Origin: Flaccisagitta enflata
Lineage: Eukaryota > Chaetognatha > Sagittoidea > Aphragmophora
NCBI GenBank assembly: GCA_965153355.1
Contig: OZ231128.1
Coordinates: 25,048,001-25,112,000 of the forward strand
Length of the DNA: 64,000 nucleotides
Direction of reading: 5' to 3'
Shown: in pieces, positions 55,558 to 64,000 of the stretch
Position numbering within the stretch: the stretch's first letter is position 1
How the letters are laid out: each line of letters opens with the position of its first letter
Made by a program: the position numbers and the translations under genes
Notes under the pieces: generated by a model
What the model was told of the DNA's origin: nothing
Seen by the model: only the letters and a program-made list of their open reading frames with translations
The model's database searches: none

Positions 55558-57920
55558 GGGGTTTTCCAAAAAAAGTTTCGAGAGGGGGGGCAAGAAATTA
55601 AGGGCAACATGTAAAATACAAAAAAGGAAATGGGGGGGATCGGATAAGGATGGGGACACATAAACGAACCAGCACACACCACCCGCACATTCCCCCCCTG
55701 GGGACGAAGGGTGCTACTGCTCTGCAGCTTGCTCAAAATACAAACACCCCCTTCCCGTCCCCTTACCCGACCATGCTACCCAAATGACAAAATCGGCGAC
55801 AAAACTACAGCTAATACAAATGGCAAATTCGAATAACGATTCAGTAAATATATAAATGAGACGCACCCTTACCCCCATCAAGACCCACCACCCACCGTCT
55901 ACAGGGCCGGCACCCGATCACCGACCAAGGTGGCGCCGCTGCCTTAGGCACAGTTCCAGCTTATGTCATTATCAACGTTACCGTCGACGATGAACCAGCA
56001 GCTTCACGGCGGCCTTGGGGCCTTGCTGCGCAACTACCAGGACGGTGAAAGAAAAATACAGGAACCAACCCTCACCCTTAGTGGACAGACACAAGGGATA
56101 TGACCAACGACTAACGACCAAAGAAGGCCTGAAACATACCCACTAAAGGCACCATCCAAGGGGGAAAATATGGAAACCTGCCCTAGGGGTCCGCCCAACA
56201 AGACAGGAAGGAGGGGGACTCAATAAAGGGGCAATTCAACGCACACCTCCCTCTATCTCTCCCTTGAAAATCTCCCCCCCCACTCAACAACGTAACTACC
56301 CCAACCACGCCGCTGTCCGGGAGTATAATCACTCACGAATGGATGAGGCTTCTTTTGTTGAGATATGGGGATCATCGAATACAAGGGCCGCCGCCAAATT
56401 GTCCATTGACTTAAACGCCCGCACGAAAGAGTCAATTTCACCATGGCTGCCAAGACGAGACACGAGAAAGTCGGCGTTGAGGCGCATTTACCTAGGTAAA
56501 AATGGGTGTGGGATAGGGAAGGGGGGCTCTGGGACCTTGTGGTGTTTCCGGACATGGGGCCGTGACCAGAAACACAAGGGATTAAAACGGAGCAATGATA
56601 GAAAAACACTACACCTGAAATAAATAATTAAAACCAAATCAATAATTAACACCAAATCAAACGTGTAAATGACACGTTAACAACGGTTACGAGGATAAAA
56701 CGCAAAATGCAAAAAACAGTGATAATTACACAATAAAAACGCGATACGCAAAACGACAACGAGAACCAATAATAATACCCAATAATAATCTAACAATGAG
56801 ACGAGTCCCCTAAAAACGCAAGGCGTAAAACAGGAAAACAGAAAAGGAAAGAAACGGAGAGGGAATAGGGGGAAAAAAACGAGAGCCAACGCGAGAAAAA
56901 TAAGGCACAGAAAGAGAGAAAGAGAAAAAAGCGCGCCAAACTGGCAAGAGAGGGAAACACAAACAACACACCCGAACGCAAGAGGAACGGGAGAAAACGA
57001 AAACAATACAAACGAAAGAAAACAAAGACAAAAAAACACAAAACAAACAAAACAAACAAGCGAAAAAAGAGAAGGGAGAAAACGAAAACAAAAGAAACAA
57101 AGAGAGAACGAGGGAGAACGAAACACAGAACAAGAAAAAAGAAAAGGACCAAAAGAGAGAACAAGAGAAAGAGAACAAGAAACAGAGCAAGAAAGAGAAC
57201 GAGAAGGAGAACAAAGAAGAGAACGAAAAAAAAGAACAAGAGAGACCAAGGAGCACACCCACACCTCCATGCACACTCCCACACACACAATCATAATCCC
57301 CACATCACCTAAAAAACGATGACTATGAAGAGGCGCGAAACTCGACTGACGGAGAGTTCTTCTCCACTCCCATCGAAAGTAGAGGGACGTAGCCAGTGGA
57401 GGAGGAGGAGGAGGAGAAGACGGAGGAAGGGAGAGCGATCGGCGCCATCTTGGAATGAATCGAGACGACGGGCGCCGCCATCTTTCTTCCTGCATGGGCC
57501 GGAAGTGATCACGCCCGCGCTCAAGCAATCGAGGAAAACGTCCGGAAGCTACTGTAGGGTGAATACAAAGAAAACACACAAACAGAGGACGAAAAAACGT
57601 TATCGAAACACCAACAGATAAGGGGCGGGAATAGAAAGGGATATGCACTGAATGAATTGACACAGTCTAAACATAGTCAAGCAATCATCAATGTCAATCA
57701 CTCTTTCAATTAAACTTATCCGTTTTTGAAGTGTTGATGTGGGACGTATCCCATCGCCGGTCTCCAAAATCCAGCTGTCAAAGGCACTTCCACCGGACAA
57801 ATGGAAGCCGATCAAGGAGCTGGGGACGCGTCTGTTCGCAATCACGTGACTTGTAAGGACATGAGGGCGCAGGAGCGGAAATAAGGCGAAAAGGAGGACG
57901 AGTTGGACAGTAAGAATGGC
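55558..57920 (-). other. BEL/Pao internal region without recognisable pol
   Basis: 2.4 kb between gag and the 3' LTR. It is pyrimidine-rich on the sense strand (56840-57240), which produces a hydrophobic low-complexity frame (56677-57663) that I do not accept as a gene. A 52-codon frame at 56329-56487 (MRLNADFLVSRLG start) looks more protein-like but matches nothing I know. No RT, integrase or protease motif was found in any minus-strand frame I read. Confidence 0.6.
57442..57850. promoter_or_regulatory. cluster of housekeeping-promoter-like motifs
   Basis: GCGCCATCTTGG (57442-57453) and GCCGCCATCTT (57474-57484) fit YY1 sites; CCGGAAGTG (57499-57507) fits ETS/GABP; ATCACGTGAC (57841-57850) fits an E-box. 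They lie inside the retrotransposon, downstream of gag. Motif matches only. Confidence 0.4.
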
Positions 57921-59969
57921 TCATTGGTTAAAATTGCGGCCGTGGAGGATTGTTGCATGGGCCCGGCCGCACATTTGGCACGTTGGTTTATTGTCGCAGT
58001 ATTTGGCCGTGTGGCCCTTCACAAAGCAATGGTAGCAGAGTTCACGCTTTGACAAAATGTCCACTCTTGAGTCTACGGAGACTTCTATCAAAATGGGGCA
58101 CTGGGAGGTAGGGTGGGGATGGCCACAAACCCCACACACCGTCAAATGTTCGTTGGGTGGCATTTGCCCACACTTCCTTTTAATTATTGCCCATCGCTCC
58201 ACCAGTTCTACCAAATTACGGTAGTTATAGCTACCCCGGCCACTCATTTCCGACTCAAAATTTTCCGTCCAAAATTTGTCTGCGAGATGAGGGAGTCGAT
58301 TATTGAGGATGAGACGAAGTCTATTGTCGTTATGACACACCTCTACCTCTCCACACACCATCGCCACCTTTTCAGCCTTCAGCAATTCCGCGTATAGGAG
58401 AAAGTGGGCCTTGTAATCATGCTCTGCGATTGGAGGAGCGGATGCAATTCCATCAAGCAGTGCGCCAACTGTACTTGAGTCCCCTTGGAATATCGTGTCC
58501 ATCCGTTCAAAGCATTGCTCCAACTCAAAGGCGGCAGTTTCTGCTGTCACGCCAATTGTCGCCGTCATGATGACATCAGATACAGGGCCACTAAACCAAT
58601 GTGGTAACTCCAAAATCATGTCCATTTCCGTAATTCCCTTGTTATTCGCTGCCTCCAGAAATCTCCGTTTCACGACAATGTAGTCTGTAGGCGTCAATGA
58701 CTGGTATGGAGTTCTTGGTCGCGCCTTTTCCAAGTTCCTATAACCAATTTCCCGCCATCGAATGAAATTGTCCGCATGGGATGCTGTAATGAATTTCTCA
58801 ATAGCGCTATCTGGCGAGAGTGTTGAGGGTTGGTGCGCTAAACCCTGCCGTGCCGCATGGGAACCCGTTTGACGCCGCGTTAAAGGAGATGAAGGAGGAT
58901 GAGCAGAATGAAAGTGGTATTCATTGATAGGATGAGATTCGTTGACCCCTGCAGCCATCTGTTGTCTCAGAGGTTGTCGTTGGTGACCAAATGCTGACTG
59001 CTGCTGGGGCACATAGTCTTCCTTTACGATTGTACCACGTAGTGGAGGCGGAGGAGGATTGTAAGGATGGCGATGAATTTGTGTCGTCTGAGGTTTGCGG
59101 TGACTTGTGTCTGTCGGACGTTCCTGGGATGGTTGCTGATGTCGATAACCACCACCGACTACTACCGACTGCTCATGGTCTCCAACCACCTGTCTGACGA
59201 CCTCATCATCACCATTCGCAGCCCTAGCAATCCAATCACCTTGCTGATGATGTTGTTGACGAGCCTGTTGAGACGCTGGAGGTTGTTGACGGCGCTGCTG
59301 GAGCTGCTCGTGTACCGGCTGCGTTGTTCCATCCATGGAGGACTGATGCGTCAGCCTAACATCTCGCCGCTCTGACGCGCCACTTACTCCACCTTGATTC
59401 AGATCATTTGAATTCACGCGTTGCAACGTCTCGTCAACCGCTTCCGTATGCACCCCCAGCTTTTGAGGGGCACGTTGGCGATATCTAAGGATCTCCTCCG
59501 TTGTTGGGAAATTGTCGGAGTACAAGTCTGTTGCGAAAAATTTCATCTTAGCCCATTTGCTGCGCACAGTTTTCAGGCTATTTGCAGAGTAAGTCCACAA
59601 GTCATATGCACCATCAAGCTCGCTCGATTTCGAAATGTCGTTGGTTTTAGCGAGGTAGCGATATACAATTGCTTGAAGACTATCACGCGCAAAGTCTGAA
59701 TCTGCAGCTGCCATTTCATCGTCTGGGTTGGTTACCACGTCGTTAAAGGCCATTTGAGCCTCGTTGAGGGCAACCACCACACTCGCACGCATCTCACGCA
59801 GCTCGACGATAAGTTCGTGCTGGCAACCCGCAAAATATGATGCCAAGGATGAAATTGAGGTGTCATGCACACCCCCACCATCCATCGTTGCCGATGGAGC
59901 AGACATTTTAGCGTCCAATGGAAACTGGCGCGATAACGTTTTTAGTCCATTTTGCTTGGACGTAATCAC
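57921..59969 (-). CDS. gag: BEL/Pao-type Gag polyprotein, 682 aa
   Basis: Structural protein expected to assemble retrotransposon particles and bind the RNA. N-terminal 200 residues are helical in character; a Gln/His/Pro-rich linker covers about 205-400. A capsid-like region follows (about 390-600: SAIEKFITASHADNFIRWRE, ILELPHWFSGPVSDVIMTA, RLILNNRLPHLADKFW). Three C-terminal zinc motifs are intact: C612-C615-H619-C624, C645-C648-H653-C658 (CX2CX4HX4C) and C664-C667-H671-H676. The last pair, LCYHCFVKGHTAKYC and CQMCGRAHATILH, are the BEL/Pao hallmark. The first Met at 59969 is used; Met22 (AKMSAPS) is an alternative start. It ends at TAA instead of running on into protease/RT, as BEL/Pao polyproteins normally do. 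The frame is intact over 2 kb, consistent with recent activity. Confidence 0.88.
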   Translation of the reverse strand: MITSKQNGLKTLSRQFPLDAKMSAPSATMDGGGVHDTSISSLASYFAGCQHELIVELREMRASVVVALNEAQMAFNDVVTNPDDEMAAADSDFARDSLQAIVYRYLAKTNDISKSSELDGAYDLWTYSANSLKTVRSKWAKMKFFATDLYSDNFPTTEEILRYRQRAPQKLGVHTEAVDETLQRVNSNDLNQGGVSGASERRDVRLTHQSSMDGTTQPVHEQLQQRRQQPPASQQARQQHHQQGDWIARAANGDDEVVRQVVGDHEQSVVVGGGYRHQQPSQERPTDTSHRKPQTTQIHRHPYNPPPPPLRGTIVKEDYVPQQQSAFGHQRQPLRQQMAAGVNESHPINEYHFHSAHPPSSPLTRRQTGSHAARQGLAHQPSTLSPDSAIEKFITASHADNFIRWREIGYRNLEKARPRTPYQSLTPTDYIVVKRRFLEAANNKGITEMDMILELPHWFSGPVSDVIMTATIGVTAETAAFELEQCFERMDTIFQGDSSTVGALLDGIASAPPIAEHDYKAHFLLYAELLKAEKVAMVCGEVEVCHNDNRLRLILNNRLPHLADKFWTENFESEMSGRGSYNYRNLVELVERWAIIKRKCGQMPPNEHLTVCGVCGHPHPTSQCPILIEVSVDSRVDILSKRELCYHCFVKGHTAKYCDNKPTCQMCGRAHATILHGRNFNQ

Positions 59970-60310
59970 TTGCTTAATTCACGTCGAAATTCAGGGTCAG
60001 TTAAGCATCACCTTGTCGGTCTTTAGCACGCGAGAAGCACGCAAGAAGCACGCAAGAAGCACGCAAGAAGCACGCAAGAAGCACGCCAAAAAACGGATCA
60101 GGTTCGCTACCACCGACGCCAATTGCACGTGGGGAAAGGCGCAAATACATTTCGACGATAAAAGGACGATTTATCAGCGATTTATCGACATATGTCTCTC
60201 TCATTGACATCACGTCCCGGCGCCCCGGCGCCTGGGGCCGTCACTTAGCATGACAGCAGCCTGGGTCAGGGCAGGAGACACGAATAGACGAGTGAAGACG
60301 GCGTCGATTT
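59970..60310 (-). other. BEL/Pao leader with 12-bp tandem repeats
   Basis: About 340 nt between the primer-site position and gag. Contains about five AAGCACGCAAGA units at 60030-60090 and a GGCGCC-rich patch at about 60218-60236. Confidence 0.6.
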
Positions 60311-60324
60311 TTAATAGATTTTAC
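60311..60324 (-). promoter_or_regulatory. putative self-complementary primer-binding site
   Basis: Sense GTAAAATCTATTAA begins at the first base after the 5' LTR. It does not start with TGG, as a tRNA 3'-end site would, but is the exact reverse complement of sense TTAATAGATTTTAC inside the LTR (60498-60511). In Tf1 and relatives the 5' end of the RNA anneals to the primer site in this way. The role here is inferred. Confidence 0.6.
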
Positions 60325-60797
60325 TGTGAATTTACGGCATAGTTTCTTGCCGTCGGTTCACGCTTTTAGCGATTCACATGTCTATTTAGCTGAGCGTGAA
60401 CATGTCCTTATTTTGTCTAATTTGCATATTGAGGTGTGGATGAAATGATAAAGCCCGTCGTAATTCTACATAGCCGCCGATATGTCTATTTTGTGGAGTA
60501 AAATCTATTAACGGACAGTTTGCCACCACACCTCTCAAAAAAGACACTAAATGGAACAAAAAGAGAAAAATTAGTTCACAGATCGAGATAAAACGATAAA
60601 ACGATAAAAAACGATAAAAATGACGCGATGACGATAAAAATGCCCAGCAAAAAAGATAAAAAACACGCACATTTTCAGGATGAAGGAGCGACAGAGAATA
60701 AAATCTAAAGCAACTCCGTATAGCTATGGAAGCGACACAAAAGGGCAATGTGACAAAAAATGGCATCGCTAAAATCAACAAAAAGACATTTTTCACA
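60325..60797 (-). repeat. 5' LTR of the BEL/Pao element
   Basis: 473 bp, read right to left. It contains TTAATAGATTTTAC (sense) at 60511-60498, complementary to the bases just inside the LTR, and an inverted repeat GTTCACGC / GCGTGAAC near its inner end. I see no clear TATA box. The ORF across it is not a gene. Confidence 0.9.
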
Positions 60798-60802
60798 GAG
60801 GC

Positions 60803-62055
60803 CATATCAGTTCGTTGGGTTGGTTTGTGCATAATATTGACATTTTCCATACTCAGTGAAACTTCGACAGAACGATACTAACGCATACCCGCCTAAAATG
60901 CACAAAATTTATAGACTAGACCCTACAAAAATTTCAAAGTTATCACTTTAACGGCGATAAGGCGACTTCAATACTCTTTGTCCAGTCTCTTGACATGTGA
61001 CATCTAGTGTAGCTCAACTGTAAATTCAAAATCCATCTCTAATAAATATTTGTCTGATACATTCGTTCTCTCATTCATTCATTAATTCATTCATTACAAA
61101 AATCTACAGGGCCTACATGGCCTTGTTCTTGTCAATGAGAAGGAAAAGAAAAGAAAGCCCAAGAAAAAGGGAAGAAGAAGCGAGGGGAGTTGTGGACCGC
61201 ATTGCTATTGGTACGAAATTCTGTACAATATTCTGTTCAATAAACTTAGGCAAAAATCTAAGAATTCGAGTTTCTTTATTTTTTCTTTCTACAAGGAATT
61301 GCCCTTTGTTTACATTCCCGTTTTAAGTTCTTAGGAAACAAAAAATGAAATGGAAAACAAAGAAAAAACAGAGGTTTTGACAACATGCAACAAACTTTAT
61401 AGAAGAAAAGGGGAAAGAAAAATTTTAAGTTGAATTGAGAATCTTGCTAACAAAAAAGTCTTTGTTTCTGACCTCTGGCCGGGATATATTGTTGTGTAAA
61501 CAGTTTGTTGAAAATTTTTCCAATAATTTAAACGTATATGAACAGGAACCTGTACATGTGCGCGTGTAACATCTGCCCACCCCAAATTTAATTGATTTCA
61601 ACCTGAGCCCGGCTAATTGGGGTTGGATGATCGAAAAAGATTCGATGTTTTACAGTGCTTTTGGCTTCTTCATCGACAAAAAGAAGTGAAATGAAAGGAG
61701 AGCATTATTTTTTCTTGCTAAAAAAAATCAAAATGAAAAAGAAAGAGTAAGAAAAAATCAAAGACTCACAAAAGAGAAACTGGAGCCTAGAAAAAGTGGA
61801 GAAAAAAAGGATCTCGAGTCGATTTTTGCATCTGTTCAAATAATCATTTTCCTAAGTGAGGATATGATTCACCCTCCGTGTATACACATAGAAGCTTTTC
61901 TTGCAAGCTTGTTTTTCTTTCTGTCTATATATTTTCTCTGATCTTTCTCTTTCTTTTCTTTACCTCATGAACATTGATTATTTCTCTTCCTTCCTTCTGT
62001 CTTTCATTCTCATTATTTTTTTTTCTTCAGTTCTTTCTGTCTACCTTTCAACTTA
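60803..62055. other. nothing recognised
   Basis: Host flank of the BEL/Pao element; no gene or family motif. Confidence 0.5.
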
Positions 62056-62057
62056 TA

Positions 62058-62621
62058 CAGTAGATCTCGTCTAGACTTGAGATAACGGGGGCAAGCATTG
62101 TGGAAAAACAAATGAAGCCAGGGGAGTGATATTTGAAACATAGACTTATGAAGGGATAGTTTATTACTCATGATAGCTGGTTGCTATGGAAACGCATTTC
62201 TATGTATTTTCGCTAAAATATCAATATTTTGAGAAATTTTTTGAAGGGAAAATTTTTTAAAATCAAATTTGCTACAACTTTCCCACAGTATGTTCTGTAA
62301 GAATGTCGCTCGTTTAGCGGTTGCTAGGGGTCGTCACACATGGATACGCTCCCTAGCAACGGCCAAACGAGCGATATTCTTACAGAACATACTGTGGGAA
62401 AGTTGTAGCAAATTTGATTTTAAGCAATGTTCCCTAAAAAAATTTCTCAAAATATTGATATTTTAGCGAGAATACATGGAAATGTGTTTCCATGGCAACC
62501 AGCTATCATGGGGAATTAAGCATCCTTTGACTAGTCTATGATCAAAATATCGCTCCCCTGCCTTCATTCCTCTTTCCACAATGCTTGCCCCCGTTATCTC
62601 AAGTCTAGACGAGATCTACTG
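62058..62621. mobile_element. fully palindromic mariner-like MITE
   Basis: 564 bp flanked by TA (62056-62057 and 62622-62623). Starts CAGTAGATCTCGTCTAGACT; the arms stay complementary almost to the centre (CCCACAGTATGTTCTGTAAG / its complement; CTAGCAACC / GGTTGCTAG). Non-autonomous. Confidence 0.88.
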
Positions 62622-62644
62622 TATTTCTTGCCCTCTCAATCTTC

Positions 62645-62790
62645 TTAGGTGCGACAAAGCACCTCTATAACTGGCTGTGTTCGTCGGTCGGTTGGTCGGT
62701 CGGTCTGTCTGTCTGTCTGTCTGTCTGTTAGTAACGCATTCGTTCGACGATCCACACGTCGCACCTTATTGGCCTACTTGGCCTTGTTTT
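62645..62790 (+). mobile_element. family-1 repeat with divergent but compensated hairpin
   Basis: Head hairpin AGGTGCGACAAAGCACCT replaces the usual GTCGCG/CGCGAC stem and the far arm is correspondingly GTCGCACCT. GGTCGGTTGGTCGGTCGG tract; end GGCCTTGTTTT. Confidence 0.7.
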
Positions 62791-62819
62791 CCTACACTCA
62801 ACTATTCTTTCTCTTATTT

Positions 62820-62975
62820 CGATCTTTTCTTTCTTTATCTTTTTTTTCTTTCTTTCTTTATATTTTTCTTTCTTTCTTTTTTTCTTTCTGTCTTTCTGTC
62901 TTTCTGTCTTTCTTTCTTTCTTTCTTCCTTTCTTCCTTTCTTTCTTTCTATCTTTCTCTCTTTCTTTCCTGCTTT
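62820..62975 (+). repeat. (CTTT)n array
   Basis: Degenerate CTTT/CTGT array; ORFs across it on both strands are artefacts. Confidence 0.9.
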
Positions 62976-63092
62976 CTCTAATTTTTTCTTTATTTCTTTC
63001 TTTTTTCATTTTTTTTCTCTTTCTTTCTGTCTTCTGTGCTTTCTTTTCCATTCAGTCTTTTTTCTTTTTTTCACTCTTTCCTTCTGTCTTAT

Positions 63093-63422
63093 CTTTAGTT
63101 GCGTGCTGTCCGACTCTACACCCCGCTTAGTCCGTCAATTGGTTAGTTGGTCAATCGGTTACGTTTTACTTTCTTTTTATGTTGACGGAGAGACATCATA
63201 TGTATGGAGAATTAACATTCAGAGAAAAAGAACTTCTTTATGAGGTACACATACATGTAATTGGACAAGAAATAGCCACCTCATAAAGAAGTTCTTTTTC
63301 TCTGAACTTTCTTTTTATGTTTTTGCAGTCTTTGGACTCACCACTCTTGCCCAAGTCGCAAATGCTCTAGAGACCTCAAAAAGGGCCCCTGCTCAACTGC
63401 ACGTGTATCCGGCCTTGTTTCT
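63093..63422 (+). mobile_element. family-1 repeat split by a 122-bp insertion
   Basis: Head TTTAGTTGCGTGCTGTCCGA, TTGGTTAGTTGGTCAATCGG, GCAGTCTTTGGACTCACC, end GTATCCGGCCTTGTTT. Interrupted at 63184-63305. Confidence 0.7.
63184..63305. mobile_element. 122-bp insertion with 28-bp perfect inverted repeat
   Basis: Flanked by a perfect 16-bp direct repeat ACTTTCTTTTTATGTT (63168-63183 and 63306-63321). Inverted arms at 63219-63246 and 63278-63305 are perfect; the right arm lies exactly at the insertion boundary and the left arm is 35 bp inside it. Confidence 0.75.
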
Positions 63423-64000
63423 AATTCGATACGTTTTCCTTTGTCTCCCCCTCCCCTTTCATTAGTTATCAAAACAAAAAAATGAGTTTCCCTGGTGAGC
63501 GATTTCTAATTCGCAGTCAGTCGAAGCTGCAACTCGATATCAGGGACGAGGGTCGGTGATAGCCGACTGTCAATCATACTTCAGACAATCGGCCACTTAT
63601 TTCATAAGTTAGTTGGGATAGGTATTTCTTGGCAAAATCGTTGCGTAATTTCGACAGAAAATCGCGATGAGAGTGATTTCTGAATTTGATGACTACTTGA
63701 TTGCCAGGGGTTGAGGTCCGTGAAGTCAGCTGACGCCCCTTGCACTACTTCCCACCAAATATTGTTTCCTTCGATATTTCTTACGCATTTTTGCGCCAGG
63801 ATGAGAATTGATAATTGAGTGAATGCATCTGCCCCACCATTAGTGCATCCCTCACCAATACAAATATGAATGCCTCGAAATAGCGATCTGGAATTCCAAA
63901 TGACAAAATCAGTTAAAACAAGGAATATGACATCAAATTGGCATCATTGTTGTCATTGGCTCAGGTCTCGGTCAGTCTGTCAGTGAGTCTGAAAACTGTC
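63423..64000. other. nothing recognised
   Basis: No gene or repeat family seen up to the end of the window. Confidence 0.5.

Larger units (their letters stand above)
55072..60802 (-). mobile_element. BEL/Pao LTR retrotransposon, gag-only, young insertion
   Basis: Two 473-bp direct repeats (55077-55549 and 60325-60797) differ by one base that I can find (C at about 55376 vs A). They begin TGTGAA and end TTCACA, and the element is flanked by an exact 5-bp duplication GAGGC (55072-55076 and 60798-60802). Gag reads on the minus strand, so the 5' LTR is the right-hand one. A purine tract sits at the 3' LTR. No protease, RT, RNase H or integrase frame is found in the 2.4 kb after gag, so the element would depend on enzymes from a relative. 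BEL/Pao assignment rests on Gag. Confidence 0.9.

Noticed and set aside
55138-55677. 179-aa minus frame, repeated at 60386-60850
   Set aside because: Lies in the two LTR copies; hydrophobic and T-rich on the sense strand, with no family resemblance.
56677-57663. 328-aa minus-strand frame downstream of gag
   Set aside because: Phe/Leu/Ser/Val low-complexity translation of a pyrimidine-rich tract; no RT, protease or integrase motif, so not a pol remnant.
60101-60122. Sense TTGGCGTCGGTGG as a tRNA primer-binding site
   Set aside because: It starts with TGG after one T but lies about 200 nt inside the LTR edge, too far for a primer site given LTR boundaries fixed by the target duplication.

Overview
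The window is non-coding-rich genomic DNA of an invertebrate animal (species not determinable from sequence alone). Evidence for an animal: an intron-containing XK-related (XKR/CED-8-like) membrane protein gene, a BEL/Pao LTR retrotransposon with a typical Gag, and a non-LTR retrotransposon with an R2-type restriction-like endonuclease. There are no operons, no rRNA or tRNA gene that I can recognise, and an extraordinary load of microsatellites ((GA)n, (CA)n, (CTTT)n, (CTT)n, (AAC)n) that produce most of the long but meaningless open frames.

Layout. 1-10.6 kb: dispersed and foldback repeats. 10.8-15.2 kb: the XKR gene, with one clear intron and an acidic Glu/Gln-rich repetitive tail. Its reading frame is interrupted by two MITEs, each bounded by an exact target duplication (8 bp CTCTCCAA for a hAT-like element; TA for a Tc1/mariner-like element); removing both plus one duplicate copy of each target gives a single continuous frame of about 967 codons. 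15.4-18.7 kb: a 3.3-kb foldback element whose core is a 20-bp minisatellite. 18.9-24.5 kb: two hairpin-ended repeats; the second was entered in its (CT)n tract by a broken R2-type LINE and the 3' end of another LINE. 24.5-55 kb: microsatellites, many copies of a short repeat with a terminal hairpin, (ACGG)n-like tetranucleotides and a matching arm at the other end (Helentron/HINE-like), a second family built round CCCCTTCGGGG, and a TA-flanked MITE family in two subfamilies. 55.07-60.80 kb: a young BEL/Pao element on the minus strand, with 473-bp LTRs, 5-bp target duplication GAGGC and an intact gag, but no recognisable pol. 62-63.4 kb: a fully palindromic mariner-type MITE and further hairpin-ended repeats.

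Most interesting: (1) the position next to the 5' LTR where a tRNA primer site is expected in the BEL element instead holds 14 nt that are the exact reverse complement of a segment inside the same LTR, the arrangement expected for Tf1-like self-priming; (2) the two MITEs inside XKR coding sequence; (3) a dispersed repeat whose terminal hairpin arms and far-end arm change together from copy to copy; (4) nested insertions that allow relative dating of several families. There is no cellular pathway to reconstruct: apart from XKR the window is made of mobile and simple repeats.
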